From: Zeimonas sp937903095
GTDB lineage: Bacteria; Pseudomonadota; Gammaproteobacteria; Burkholderiales; Burkholderiaceae_E
Direction of reading: 5' to 3'
Length of the DNA stretch: 5,144 nucleotides
NCBI GenBank assembly: GCA_937903095.1
Contig: CALCZN010000399.1
Coordinates: 1-5,144 of the forward strand
Shown: positions 1-5,144 of the stretch, piece after piece
Numbering within the stretch: position 1 is the stretch's first letter
Layout: each line of letters begins with the position of its first letter
Made by a program: the position numbers and the translations under genes
Notes under the pieces: model-generated
Seen by the model: the letters and a program-made list of their open reading frames with translations, nothing else
The model's database searches: none
What the model was told of the DNA's origin: nothing

Positions 1-1206
1 CCAGATCAGCGACACCCAGACCACGCCGTACATCAGCATGAAGGCGCTGGAGCGCACGCCGGTGAAGTCCATCAGCGCACCGAAGAGGATCGGCAGCACG
101 AAGCCGCCCAGGCCGCCGGCGAGACCGACGATGCCGCTGACCGCGCCGATGTTGTCGACGTACTCGTCGCTGATGTACTTGAAGACACTGGCCTTGCCGA
201 AGGCCCAGGCCACGCCCAGCACCGCCATCAGTGCGGTGAAGGCAACGACGTCGAGGCCGATGTGAAAGGTCTTCGGGCCGTTGACCGTGAGGACGGTGAA
301 GTCGGTCTGCGGGTAGGACAGCAGGAACAGGCAGATCCAGCTCACCCACATCACCCACCAGGTGACCTTGTGCGCGCCGTGCTTGTCCGAGAGCCAGCCG
401 CCGATGGCGCGCAGCACGCCGCCGGGCAGCGAGAAGCAGGCCGCCAGCAGCGCCGCGGTGCGGATCTCGAGGCCGTACTCGCCGACGTAGTACTGCACCA
501 TCCACAGGCTCAGCGCCACGTAGCCGCCGAAGACGATGCTGTAGTACTGGCAGTACTTGAGCACGCGCGGATCGCGCAGCAGCTTCAGCTGGTCGGCGAA
601 GCGAACGCTGCTCGGCACGAGGTGGGCCGGATCGCTGTACGTGAACATCCAGAACAGGACCGTGGTCACGAGCAGGATCACGGCGTAGACCTGCGGCACC
701 ATCGCCCAGCCGAAGGCGACGACGAGCGCCGGCGCGACGAACTTGTTGACCGCCGCGCCCGAGTTGCCGGCGCCGTAGACGCCCATCGCGAAGCCCTGGC
801 GGTTGCGCGGGAACCAGCGCGCGACGTACGGCGTGCCCACCGAGAACGAGCCGCCGGCCAGGCCGACGAACAGCCCGATGACGATGAACTGCCAGAACTG
901 CGTGGCGTAGGCCATCAGCCAGATGGCCGGCACTGTGGCGGCCATCAGCACCGTCATCACGATGCGGCCGCCGTAGCGGTCGGTCCAGATGCCGAGCGGC
1001 ACGCGGATCAGCGAGCCGGTGAGCACCGGCGTCGCGGTGAGCAGCCCGAATTGCGTGGCGTTCAGATCGAGCGACTTGCGGATCGGAATGCCGATCACGC
1101 CGAACATCATCCAGACCATGAAGCAGACGGTGAAGGCGAGCGTGCTGAAGATCAGCACCGACAGGCCCTGGCGCGCTCGCGCGCCCTCGAATACGACGGC
1201 AGTCAT
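1..1206 (-). CDS. narK: NarK-type MFS nitrate/nitrite transporter, C-terminus cut off by the window edge
   Basis: This is an inner-membrane major facilitator transporter that imports nitrate, or exchanges it for nitrite, to supply nitrate respiration. I translated 402 codons from the ATG at 1206; AGGGAG at 1215-1220 (read on the minus strand) lies 8 nt upstream as ribosome binding site. The protein is almost wholly hydrophobic segments. TM2 carries R68 in GSLIRVPLGIWTDRYGGR and TM8 carries R266 in GGVLRAIGGWLSDKHG, the two nitrate-binding arginines of the family. The two nitrate-signature glycine-rich motifs are present: GVYGAGNSGAAVNKF (about 142-155) and SGIVGLAGGLGGF (about 357-369). The first motif has the GAGNSGAAVNKF form that I associate with NarK1/NasA-like proton-nitrate symporters rather than NarK2 antiporters; this subtype call is inference. 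Family members are usually 400-470 residues, so little is missing. It lies downstream of narXL on the same strand but is separated from it by an oppositely oriented toxin-antitoxin module. Confidence 0.93.
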   Translation of the reverse strand, partial: MTAVVFEGARARQGLSVLIFSTLAFTVCFMVWMMFGVIGIPIRKSLDLNATQFGLLTATPVLTGSLIRVPLGIWTDRYGGRIVMTVLMAATVPAIWLMAYATQFWQFIVIGLFVGLAGGSFSVGTPYVARWFPRNRQGFAMGVYGAGNSGAAVNKFVAPALVVAFGWAMVPQVYAVILLVTTVLFWMFTYSDPAHLVPSSVRFADQLKLLRDPRVLKYCQYYSIVFGGYVALSLWMVQYYVGEYGLEIRTAALLAACFSLPGGVLRAIGGWLSDKHGAHKVTWWVMWVSWICLFLLSYPQTDFTVLTVNGPKTFHIGLDVVAFTALMAVLGVAWAFGKASVFKYISDEYVDNIGAVSGIVGLAGGLGGFVLPILFGALMDFTGVRSSAFMLMYGVVWVSLIW

Positions 1207-1338
1207 TTCGCGTTCTCCCTGACTGCCGACTCTAGGGACCGGCGAGGCGCGCGAACATCCTTCGGCGGTGTGCGTTCGCGGATGCGGAAGGAGGAGGGCG
1301 AGGCCCCTTCGCATAGTTCGAAAGGACTACTCCCCCCG

Positions 1339-1371
1339 TTGCTTCGAATCCGTCGTGGAGTGGGATAACAT
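1339..1371 (+). promoter_or_regulatory. Possible promoter of the toxin-antitoxin operon
   Basis: A candidate -10 element GATAAC (1364-1369) lies immediately upstream of the palindromic operator. A candidate -35 TTGCTT (1339-1344) is 19 bp further upstream, which is slightly long. An alternative pairing is TTCGAA (1343-1348) with TAACAT (1366-1371) at 17 bp. Either choice puts the transcription start within or just beside the operator, as expected for a self-repressed antitoxin operon. The elements are weak matches, so the placement is tentative. Confidence 0.35.
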
Positions 1372-1372
1372 A

Positions 1373-1390
1373 TTGGTGTTTTCACACCAA
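1373..1390. promoter_or_regulatory. Perfect palindrome, likely antitoxin operator
   Basis: The sequence is TTGGTGT, then TTTC, then ACACCAA: two perfect 7-bp inverted arms with a 4-bp spacer. It sits between a possible -10 box and the antitoxin start codon at 1403. Ribbon-helix-helix antitoxins bind such inverted repeats as dimers of dimers and repress their own operon. Assignment to this antitoxin rests on position and symmetry only. Confidence 0.6.
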
Positions 1391-1402
1391 ACTGAGGATG
1401 CG

Positions 1403-1642
1403 ATGAGCCGCATCACGATCACTCTCTCCGAGGAGCGCTACCGCGCGCTCAAGGAAGCGTCGGTCCGGAGAAGCAAGACGATCGGCGAACTGATCGACGA
1501 GAGCCTCGAGTTCTACGGAATCAAGTCGCGCGAGCGCGCGCGCGATCTCGTCCAGCGCGCTCGCGCGAGAGCTGGGCTGAGCGAGGCCGAGGCGACGAAG
1601 ACGGCAAGGGCGGAAGTCGACGCAGCGCGCAGGAAGCGATGA
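1403..1642 (+). CDS. Ribbon-helix-helix antitoxin of a type II toxin-antitoxin module
   Basis: A 79-residue protein, likely a DNA-binding antitoxin that neutralises the PIN toxin encoded next and represses the operon. Residues 3-8 (RITITL) form the predicted beta strand that enters the DNA major groove. Two helices follow, SEERYRALKEASVRR and the stretch around TIGELIDESLEFYG, which is the CopG/Arc ribbon-helix-helix pattern. The charged Arg/Ala/Glu-rich C-terminal half (about 41-79) is the expected toxin-binding tail. The ATG at 1403 is preferred because the fold begins right there and AGGA (1395-1398) lies 4 nt upstream. The frame is open further upstream, to a possible GTG/ATG near 1268, but that part would run through the palindromic operator and has no protein-like sequence. 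The stop codon overlaps the toxin start as ATGA, implying translational coupling. The exact antitoxin family is not certain. Confidence 0.82.
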   Translation: MSRITITLSEERYRALKEASVRRSKTIGELIDESLEFYGIKSRERARDLVQRARARAGLSEAEATKTARAEVDAARRKR

Positions 1643-2064
1643 CACGACAGGCCGTCGTGATCGACACGAACGTGGTCGTCGCAGGCCTGATCACGTCGGA
1701 CGCCGGATCTCCGGTTTCCCGGATCCTCGACGGCATGCTTGCCGCCGCGTTTCCGTTCGTCCTCTCGGAGGCGCTGATCGCCGAATACCGCGCCGTACCG
1801 CGGAGGCCGAAGCTGCGCAAGCTGCACGGATTGAACGACGACGAACTCGACGAGATCCTCGTCGATCTCGTGCAGCATGCGATCGTCCTCGACCCGGCCG
1901 CGGCGACGGCGCGAGCGCCCGATCCGGGCGACCAGCTGCTGTGGGACCTGCTCGAGGCGCGCGACGACATCCTGCTCGTCACCGGCGAGCAGCGGCTGCT
2001 TCGCGATGCCGGGATGCGCGGGCGGGTCGTTTCCCCGCGCGAATTCACGCAGTCGGGCGGATGA
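1639..2064 (+). CDS. PIN-domain ribonuclease toxin
   Basis: A 141-residue PIN-fold protein matching the 'putative toxin-antitoxin toxin component, PIN family' (COG1569-like). Such proteins are metal-dependent endoribonucleases that cut RNA and stop growth when the antitoxin is lost. The N-terminal VVIDTNVVVAGL carries the first catalytic aspartate, D9. E49 in SEALIAEYRAVPRRPKL is the likely second acid, from the usual S..L..E..V.RRPK stretch. D95 and D98 in APDPGDQLLWDLLEA are the third acidic site. The final motif reads LVTGEQRLL, where most relatives have a TGD-x-LL pattern, so the fourth acid is a glutamate (E117). The length is normal and the frame intact. It starts inside the antitoxin stop codon (ATGA, 1639-1642) and converges on narL. 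VapC in the strict sense is a neighbouring PIN subfamily; I do not use that symbol. Confidence 0.85.
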   Translation: MTRQAVVIDTNVVVAGLITSDAGSPVSRILDGMLAAAFPFVLSEALIAEYRAVPRRPKLRKLHGLNDDELDEILVDLVQHAIVLDPAAATARAPDPGDQLLWDLLEARDDILLVTGEQRLLRDAGMRGRVVSPREFTQSGG

Positions 2065-2071
2065 CAGCGGT

Positions 2072-2174
2072 CGGCGGCTTCGCTGCCGGCGCACGCACGG
2101 CGATTTCGCTGCGAAGTGCGGCGTTATCAGCTCCGGAGCAGTGTTCGCAGCGCAAAATGCTGTGTTTCGCAGCG
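2072..2174. repeat. Cluster of inverted and direct short repeats between convergent genes
   Basis: The gap between the PIN toxin and narL is rich in one word. CGCTGCGAA (2107-2115) is the exact inverse complement of TTCGCAGCG at 2144-2152 and again at 2166-2174, giving 9-bp perfect stems. TTCGC-T-GCGAA (2105-2115) is a palindrome in itself. The loop of the first stem contains the perfect palindrome GCTCCGGAGC (2130-2139). A further hairpin, CGGCGGC/GCTGCCG with a TTC loop and one G-T pair, lies at 2072-2088. GCGAAGTGC occurs at 2111-2119 and at 2186-2194. No T-tract follows any stem, so a standard intrinsic terminator is not supported. A bidirectional Rho-independent-like structure or a REP-type element remains possible. 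Confidence 0.55.
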
Positions 2175-2200
2175 TTCCCGCGCTGGCGAAGTGCTGGCTG

Positions 2201-2869
2201 TCAGTCGATTCCGCGTTCCGCGGCGTACACCGCCGCCTGCACGCGCGAGACGAGATTCAGCTTGCGCAGGATGTGCTGCACGTGGATCTTCACGGTCGTC
2301 TCGGCGATGTCGAGCGCGCGCGCGATCGCCTTGTTGCTCGCGCCGCGCGCGATGTGCGAGAGGATCTCGCGCTCGCGCGGCGAGAGCGTCTCGATCGGAT
2401 CGGCCACCGCCTTCGCGCGCGCCTCGCCCTGCCCTTCCACGCTCGAGCGGAACGCCTCGACGAGCTTGCCGGTCATCTCCGGGCTGACCACCGACTCACC
2501 TGCCATCGTGCGCCGGATCGCGTCGGCGAGCGCGTCGCCGTCGATCGTCTTCAGCACGTAGCCGCGCGCGCCGGCGCGCAGCGCCGCCGCCAGGTCGTTC
2601 TCGTCCTCGCTGACGGTGAGCATCAGCACCTGCGCCGACGGCACGGCTTCCTTCAGCCCGGGAAGCGCTGCGACGCCGCTCGCTCCGGGCAGATGGTTGT
2701 CGAGCAGGATCACCTGCGGCTGCAGCTCACGCGCGCGGCGCAGCGCCTCGCCGGCGTCGCCCGCCTCGCCGACGACCTCGAGGCCCGGCTCGCTCGCCAG
2801 CAGCGCGACGAGTCCGCGCCGGAACAGCGTGTGATCGTCGACGACGAGCAGGCGGATCGGCGCGTTCAT
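2201..2869 (-). CDS. narL: NarL-type nitrate response regulator
   Basis: A 222-residue cytoplasmic two-component response regulator that, when phosphorylated by its nitrate-sensing kinase, activates or represses nitrate respiration genes. Residues 5-120 form the receiver domain: acidic pair D11/D12, phospho-acceptor D57 in ILLDNHLPG, switch T85 and conserved K107 in YVLKT. Residues 160-222 are a LuxR/FixJ helix-turn-helix, starting LSPREREIL. Its recognition helix, AETTVKIHVQHILRKLNL, is very close to the NarL/NarP type, in which the corresponding T-V-K-x-H-V-x-H residues contact TACYYMT heptamers. The ATG at 2869 overlaps the end of the upstream kinase frame as ATGA, and GGGGAG (2876-2881 on the minus strand) lies 6 nt away, so it can be initiated independently. 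This gene looks fully intact although its cognate kinase does not. Confidence 0.92.
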   Translation of the reverse strand: MNAPIRLLVVDDHTLFRRGLVALLASEPGLEVVGEAGDAGEALRRARELQPQVILLDNHLPGASGVAALPGLKEAVPSAQVLMLTVSEDENDLAAALRAGARGYVLKTIDGDALADAIRRTMAGESVVSPEMTGKLVEAFRSSVEGQGEARAKAVADPIETLSPREREILSHIARGASNKAIARALDIAETTVKIHVQHILRKLNLVSRVQAAVYAAERGID

Positions 2870-3121
2870 GTCGCGCTCCCCGCCAGCGGCGTCTTCGCTT
2901 CGCGCGCAGCGCCGCTGGCCGAAGCGGCGCCTGCTTCGGTCGCCGCGGCGCCCTCGCCCGCCCGCGACGCCTGCGGCGGCAACGTGAGGATCACCCGCGT
3001 TCCCTCGTCGGGCGCCGATTCGACCTCGACCCGGCCGCCGATGCGCTGCGCGCGTTCGCGCGCGATGCGCAGCCCCACCTGCGTCTCGCCGGGCGAGGCC
3101 TGCGCATCGAAGCCGCGGCCG
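2866..3121 (-). pseudogene. narX: Detached C-terminal part of the NarX ATPase domain, out of frame with its gene
   Basis: Beyond the kinase stop codon, the frame one base over encodes 85 residues that clearly belong to the same histidine kinase. They are DGRGFD (rest of the G1 box), VGLRIARERAQRIGG (the G2 box and following helix), VEVESAPDEGTRVILTLP (the closing strands of the HATPase_c fold) and an alanine-rich tail. The segment has no plausible start of its own: the first GTG, at 3078, falls inside the G2 box. It ends in an ATGA overlap with narL, the arrangement expected of the original narXL operon. It is therefore the 3' remnant of a broken gene, or the result of a sequencing or assembly error. 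Confidence 0.85.
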
Positions 3122-4798
3122 TCACACCGGCGCCTGCTGCACGCGAAGCCAGACGCGCTGCGCGCCGGCGTGCTTGCGCACGTTGGACAGCGCCTCCTGC
3201 ACGATGTGCAGGGCCTGCACCTGCACGTCGGGGTCGAGCGGCAGTCCGTGACCCTCGATGTCGAACTGCACGTGCAGGCCGGTCTGGTGCTCGAACTTCG
3301 ACAGCGTCGTGCGCAGCGCCGGCTCGATGTCCTCGTCGCGCGTGCGCGTGCGGAAGTGCAGCAGCAGCTCGCGCACGTCGCTGTAGCTCTCGCGCACGCC
3401 GGCGTCGATCTCGTCGACGACGCGGTCGACCTTCGCCGGATCTCCGCGCGCGGCCGCGTCGCGCAACAGCTTCACCTGGATCTTCAGGAACGCCAGCGAC
3501 TGCGCGATCGAGTCGTGCAGCTCCTGCGCGAGCAGCTCGCGCTCGTGCGCCACCGCCGCCTCCACGTCGAGCGCGGCCGCGCGCATGCCCTCCATCGCGC
3601 TGGCCAGGTGGCTCGCCATCGTTTCGAGCATCGAGCGGTCTTCGTCGACCAGCGCGCGCTCGTCGCGATACAGCAGGTCGATCTCGCCGAGCACGCGGTG
3701 CTGCAACTCGATCGGAACGGCGACCAGCGTCCGATAGCCGGCCGACAGGCAATGGCCGAGCCGCTGTCCGACGGCGTCGGACAGCGCGATCGTGCGCGCC
3801 CCGGAGCCGGCCGACGCATCTCCGCAGTAGCAGCTTCCCGCGTTCACGCACTGCTCGGCCTGAACGATCGCGTCGGGCAGCCCGTCGGCGGCGAGCAGCA
3901 GATAGCGCTGGTTGGCCTGGTCCGACCAGCGGATCACCGCGGCGTCCGCCCGCGCGGCCTCGCGCGCCTTGCGCACGAAGCCGCGCGCGAGGTCGTCGAG
4001 CGTGTCCACGCCGCCGATGAACGCGCTCGCGTCGTACAGCGCCGCGAGTCGCCGGCTCTTCGTTTCGAGCGTCGCCGTCTTCTCGCGGACCTTGTCCTCG
4101 AGGCCGGCGTACAGCTGCTGCAGATTGCCGGCCATCCGGTTGAAGCCCTCGCCCAGCTCGCCGAACTCGTCGCGCGAGACGACGTCGACCCGCGCGTCGA
4201 ACTCGCCCTGCTCGACGCGCGCGAGCGCGCGCCGCAGTCGGGCGACCGGGTCGACGACGTAGATGTAGCCGGTGTAGAGCAACGCTACCGCGCCGCCGAT
4301 CGCCAGCGCCATCATCGCGAACTGGTAGGAATAGAGGATCGCCGTCCAGCGCGACAGCTGGCTCTCGATCGAGGCAACGAAGTCGTCGGTGGACTCGACG
4401 AACTCGTCCACCTGCGACAGCCGCACGAGATCCGGGCGCGAGAGCCAGTCGCTGCGCAGCGAACGCCATTGCGCCTGCACGTCGGCGAAGCGCTCGCGCG
4501 TGGCGTCGTTCCATGGCACGAAGAGCGGCCGCGACGGGTCTCCTTCGCCCAGCACCGCCAGGCTTTCGTCGAAGCGCTCGACGTGGCGCGCCAGATCGGA
4601 GGCCGCGCCGCGCTGCGCGTCGAGCGCCAGCCTATAGGCCTGCATGCGCATGCGGCCCGCCTCGTTGACCGCCGCCGCCCCGCCCTGCAGCTCCCACGTG
4701 ACCCAGAACGTGAGCGCGATCGAAACGAGCGCAAGCAGCAGCATCGAGAAACCGAGGACGGCCAGCCGGGCCGCCAGACTCCAGCGAGCAGCGCGCAT
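3122..4798 (-). CDS. narX: NarX-type nitrate sensor histidine kinase, truncated by frameshift within the ATPase domain
   Basis: A 558-residue inner-membrane sensor kinase that would detect periplasmic nitrate and phosphorylate NarL. TM1 spans about 12-34. A periplasmic four-helix sensor follows with the P-box NEAGRMRMQAYRL (45-57), whose R51 matches the nitrate-binding arginine. TM2 is about 153-180, then HAMP (about 178-232), a signalling coiled coil, and a GAF-like module (about 253-405) with cysteines C317, C323, C325 and C350. HisKA_3 carries H428 in AQELHDSIAQSLAFLK. The ATPase domain keeps its N box, HIVQEALSNVRKHA (N539), then stops at a TGA (3122-3124) shortly after VWLRVQQAPV. The G1 and G2 boxes lie beyond, in another frame. 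NarX proteins normally run to about 600-650 residues; joining both parts gives about 643. The ATG at 4798 is set by an in-frame TAG at 4808-4810, with only a weak ribosome site. As written, ATP binding should fail. Confidence 0.88.
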   Translation of the reverse strand: MRAARWSLAARLAVLGFSMLLLALVSIALTFWVTWELQGGAAAVNEAGRMRMQAYRLALDAQRGAASDLARHVERFDESLAVLGEGDPSRPLFVPWNDATRERFADVQAQWRSLRSDWLSRPDLVRLSQVDEFVESTDDFVASIESQLSRWTAILYSYQFAMMALAIGGAVALLYTGYIYVVDPVARLRRALARVEQGEFDARVDVVSRDEFGELGEGFNRMAGNLQQLYAGLEDKVREKTATLETKSRRLAALYDASAFIGGVDTLDDLARGFVRKAREAARADAAVIRWSDQANQRYLLLAADGLPDAIVQAEQCVNAGSCYCGDASAGSGARTIALSDAVGQRLGHCLSAGYRTLVAVPIELQHRVLGEIDLLYRDERALVDEDRSMLETMASHLASAMEGMRAAALDVEAAVAHERELLAQELHDSIAQSLAFLKIQVKLLRDAAARGDPAKVDRVVDEIDAGVRESYSDVRELLLHFRTRTRDEDIEPALRTTLSKFEHQTGLHVQFDIEGHGLPLDPDVQVQALHIVQEALSNVRKHAGAQRVWLRVQQAPV

Positions 4799-4855
4799 AC
4801 GCGAACGCTACCCGTTTCCGGCGGGGACGTCCTTGCCCCGCATCAACGCAACCGC

Positions 4856-4869
4856 TTGAGCCAGATCAT
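4856..4869. promoter_or_regulatory. FNR/ANR-like binding site between narX and gcdH
   Basis: TTGAG-CCAG-ATCAT matches the FNR/ANR/DNR consensus TTGAT-N4-ATCAA at 8 of 10 half-site positions, and both TTGA and ATCA cores are intact. Its centre is about 64 bp upstream of the narX start, suitable for oxygen-responsive control of narXL. On the plus strand it lies about 41.5 bp upstream of the start point predicted from the CATAAA element at 4892-4897, the usual class II activator spacing, so it could instead or also serve the rightward gene. Confidence 0.45.
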
Positions 4870-4890
4870 GGGGAAGCGCGCGCGCTTCGG

Positions 4891-4920
4891 GCATAAATCG
4901 GTATCGAAATGCCATTTTTG
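4891..4920 (+). promoter_or_regulatory. AT-rich patch with possible -10 element
   Basis: A short AT-rich island in otherwise very GC-rich intergenic DNA. It contains CATAAA (4892-4897), a fair -10 candidate for rightward transcription, and the small palindrome AAATG-C-CATTT (4907-4917). No clear -35 is present, consistent with activator dependence. A start here would leave a leader of roughly 130 nt before gcdH. A second weak -10 candidate, TACGCT (4998-5003), lies nearer gcdH without a matching -35. Confidence 0.25.
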
Positions 4921-5036
4921 CCACCGCCCGGCGCCCCGGCCTGCCGAAGGGAGCGTTCGCGGGCGCCGCGCCGTCCGGCCGGCACAGGCGAATCCACTAC
5001 GCTACGACATTTCCCGAGCCGAATTCAGGAGAGCCG

Positions 5037-5144
5037 ATGAAAGCTGCCTTCAAGTGGGACGACCCGCTGCTGCTCGACCAGCAATTGAGCGAAGACGAGC
5101 GCATGGTGCGCGAGGCGGCGGCCGCCTATTGCCAGGAGCGCCTC
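5037..5144 (+). CDS. gcdH: Glutaryl-CoA dehydrogenase, N-terminal fragment cut by the window edge
   Basis: Only the first 36 residues are visible. They begin with the motif KWDDPLLLDQQLSEDERMVR followed by an alanine-rich helix and AYCQERL. This matches the N-terminus of bacterial glutaryl-CoA dehydrogenases, where W-x-DPLLLDxQLxxDERMVRD leads the acyl-CoA dehydrogenase N-terminal helical domain. The enzyme is an FAD flavoprotein that oxidises and decarboxylates glutaryl-CoA to crotonyl-CoA. It serves lysine/tryptophan catabolism and, in denitrifying betaproteobacteria, the lower benzoyl-CoA pathway. The ATG at 5037 has AGGAGA (5027-5032) 4 nt upstream. The catalytic glutamate and flavin-binding regions lie outside the window, so the assignment rests on the N-terminal signature alone. 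Confidence 0.82.
   Translation, partial: MKAAFKWDDPLLLDQQLSEDERMVREAAAAYCQERL

Noticed and set aside
262..1368. Long open frame (368 codons) on the plus strand
   Set aside because: It is the complement of narK. Its product is a low-complexity His/Asp/Arg/Ala-rich string typical of antisense reading of GC-rich DNA, while the minus strand gives a textbook MFS transporter.
1268..1402. Longer antitoxin starting near 1268
   Set aside because: The extension would cover the promoter and operator palindrome and has no protein-like sequence. The ribbon-helix-helix fold begins exactly at the ATG at 1403.
1513..2094. Open frames on the minus strand across the toxin-antitoxin genes
   Set aside because: They are shadows of the antitoxin and PIN toxin, which have clear folds, a ribosome site and an ATGA overlap on the plus strand.
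2065..2200. Intrinsic terminator for the toxin or narL
   Set aside because: Stems exist, but none is followed by a T-run on either strand.
3119..3130. Programmed +1 frameshift at GTG-TGA-C, as in the RF2 gene, restoring the NarX frame
   Set aside because: The TGA-C context and the needed +1 shift do fit. However, the codon before it is GTG rather than a slippery CTT, no Shine-Dalgarno-like stimulator lies just upstream, and the joined protein would still lack about seven residues with the adenine-binding Asp. Deletion explains it better.
2991..4514. 507-codon open frame on the minus strand
   Set aside because: It overlaps narX in another frame and encodes Arg/Ala-rich noise with no domain pattern. 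The open length comes from GC bias.
4809..4903. NarL heptamers TACCCGT (4809-4815) and ATCGGTA (4897-4903)
   Set aside because: Each matches 6 of 7 consensus positions, but they are far apart and not arranged as a 7-2-7 pair. Such matches are expected by chance.

Overview
The window looks like chromosomal DNA of a high-GC betaproteobacterium. The closest match in gene content is the nitrate-respiring or denitrifying Burkholderiales and Rhodocyclales. This rests on the strong G/C bias at third codon positions, a NarX/NarL nitrate two-component system beside a NarK nitrate transporter, and a neighbouring glutaryl-CoA dehydrogenase. Genus cannot be read from the sequence.

Layout, left to right. 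Positions 1-1206 (minus strand) hold the first 402 codons of a NarK-type nitrate transporter that runs off the left edge. A 196-bp divergent intergenic region follows. Positions 1403-2064 (plus strand) hold a two-gene type II toxin-antitoxin module: a ribbon-helix-helix antitoxin overlapping a PIN-domain toxin by ATGA. A perfect 7-4-7 palindrome sits just upstream of the antitoxin as its likely operator. A short convergent gap (2065-2200) is filled with inverted and direct copies of a TTCGCAGCG-like word. Positions 2201-2869 (minus) hold the response regulator NarL. Positions 2866-4798 (minus) hold the NarX-type sensor kinase, which is broken: its reading frame stops at 3122, and the rest of the ATPase domain continues in another frame down to an ATGA overlap with narL. 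A 238-bp divergent intergenic region carries an FNR-like box. Positions 5037-5144 (plus) hold the first 36 codons of glutaryl-CoA dehydrogenase, which runs off the right edge.

How it fits together. NarX would sense periplasmic nitrate and phosphorylate NarL. NarL, with an FNR-type oxygen regulator, would switch on nitrate uptake (NarK) and probably nitrate reductase genes beyond the left edge. Two things break this ordinary narXL-narK arrangement. First, a toxin-antitoxin module sits in opposite orientation between narL and narK. Second, narX has lost its frame and about seven residues, including the adenine-binding aspartate of the G1 box, so as written the kinase cannot be catalytically complete. 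I see no wholly new system; the narX lesion and the embedded toxin-antitoxin module are the parts most worth a second look.
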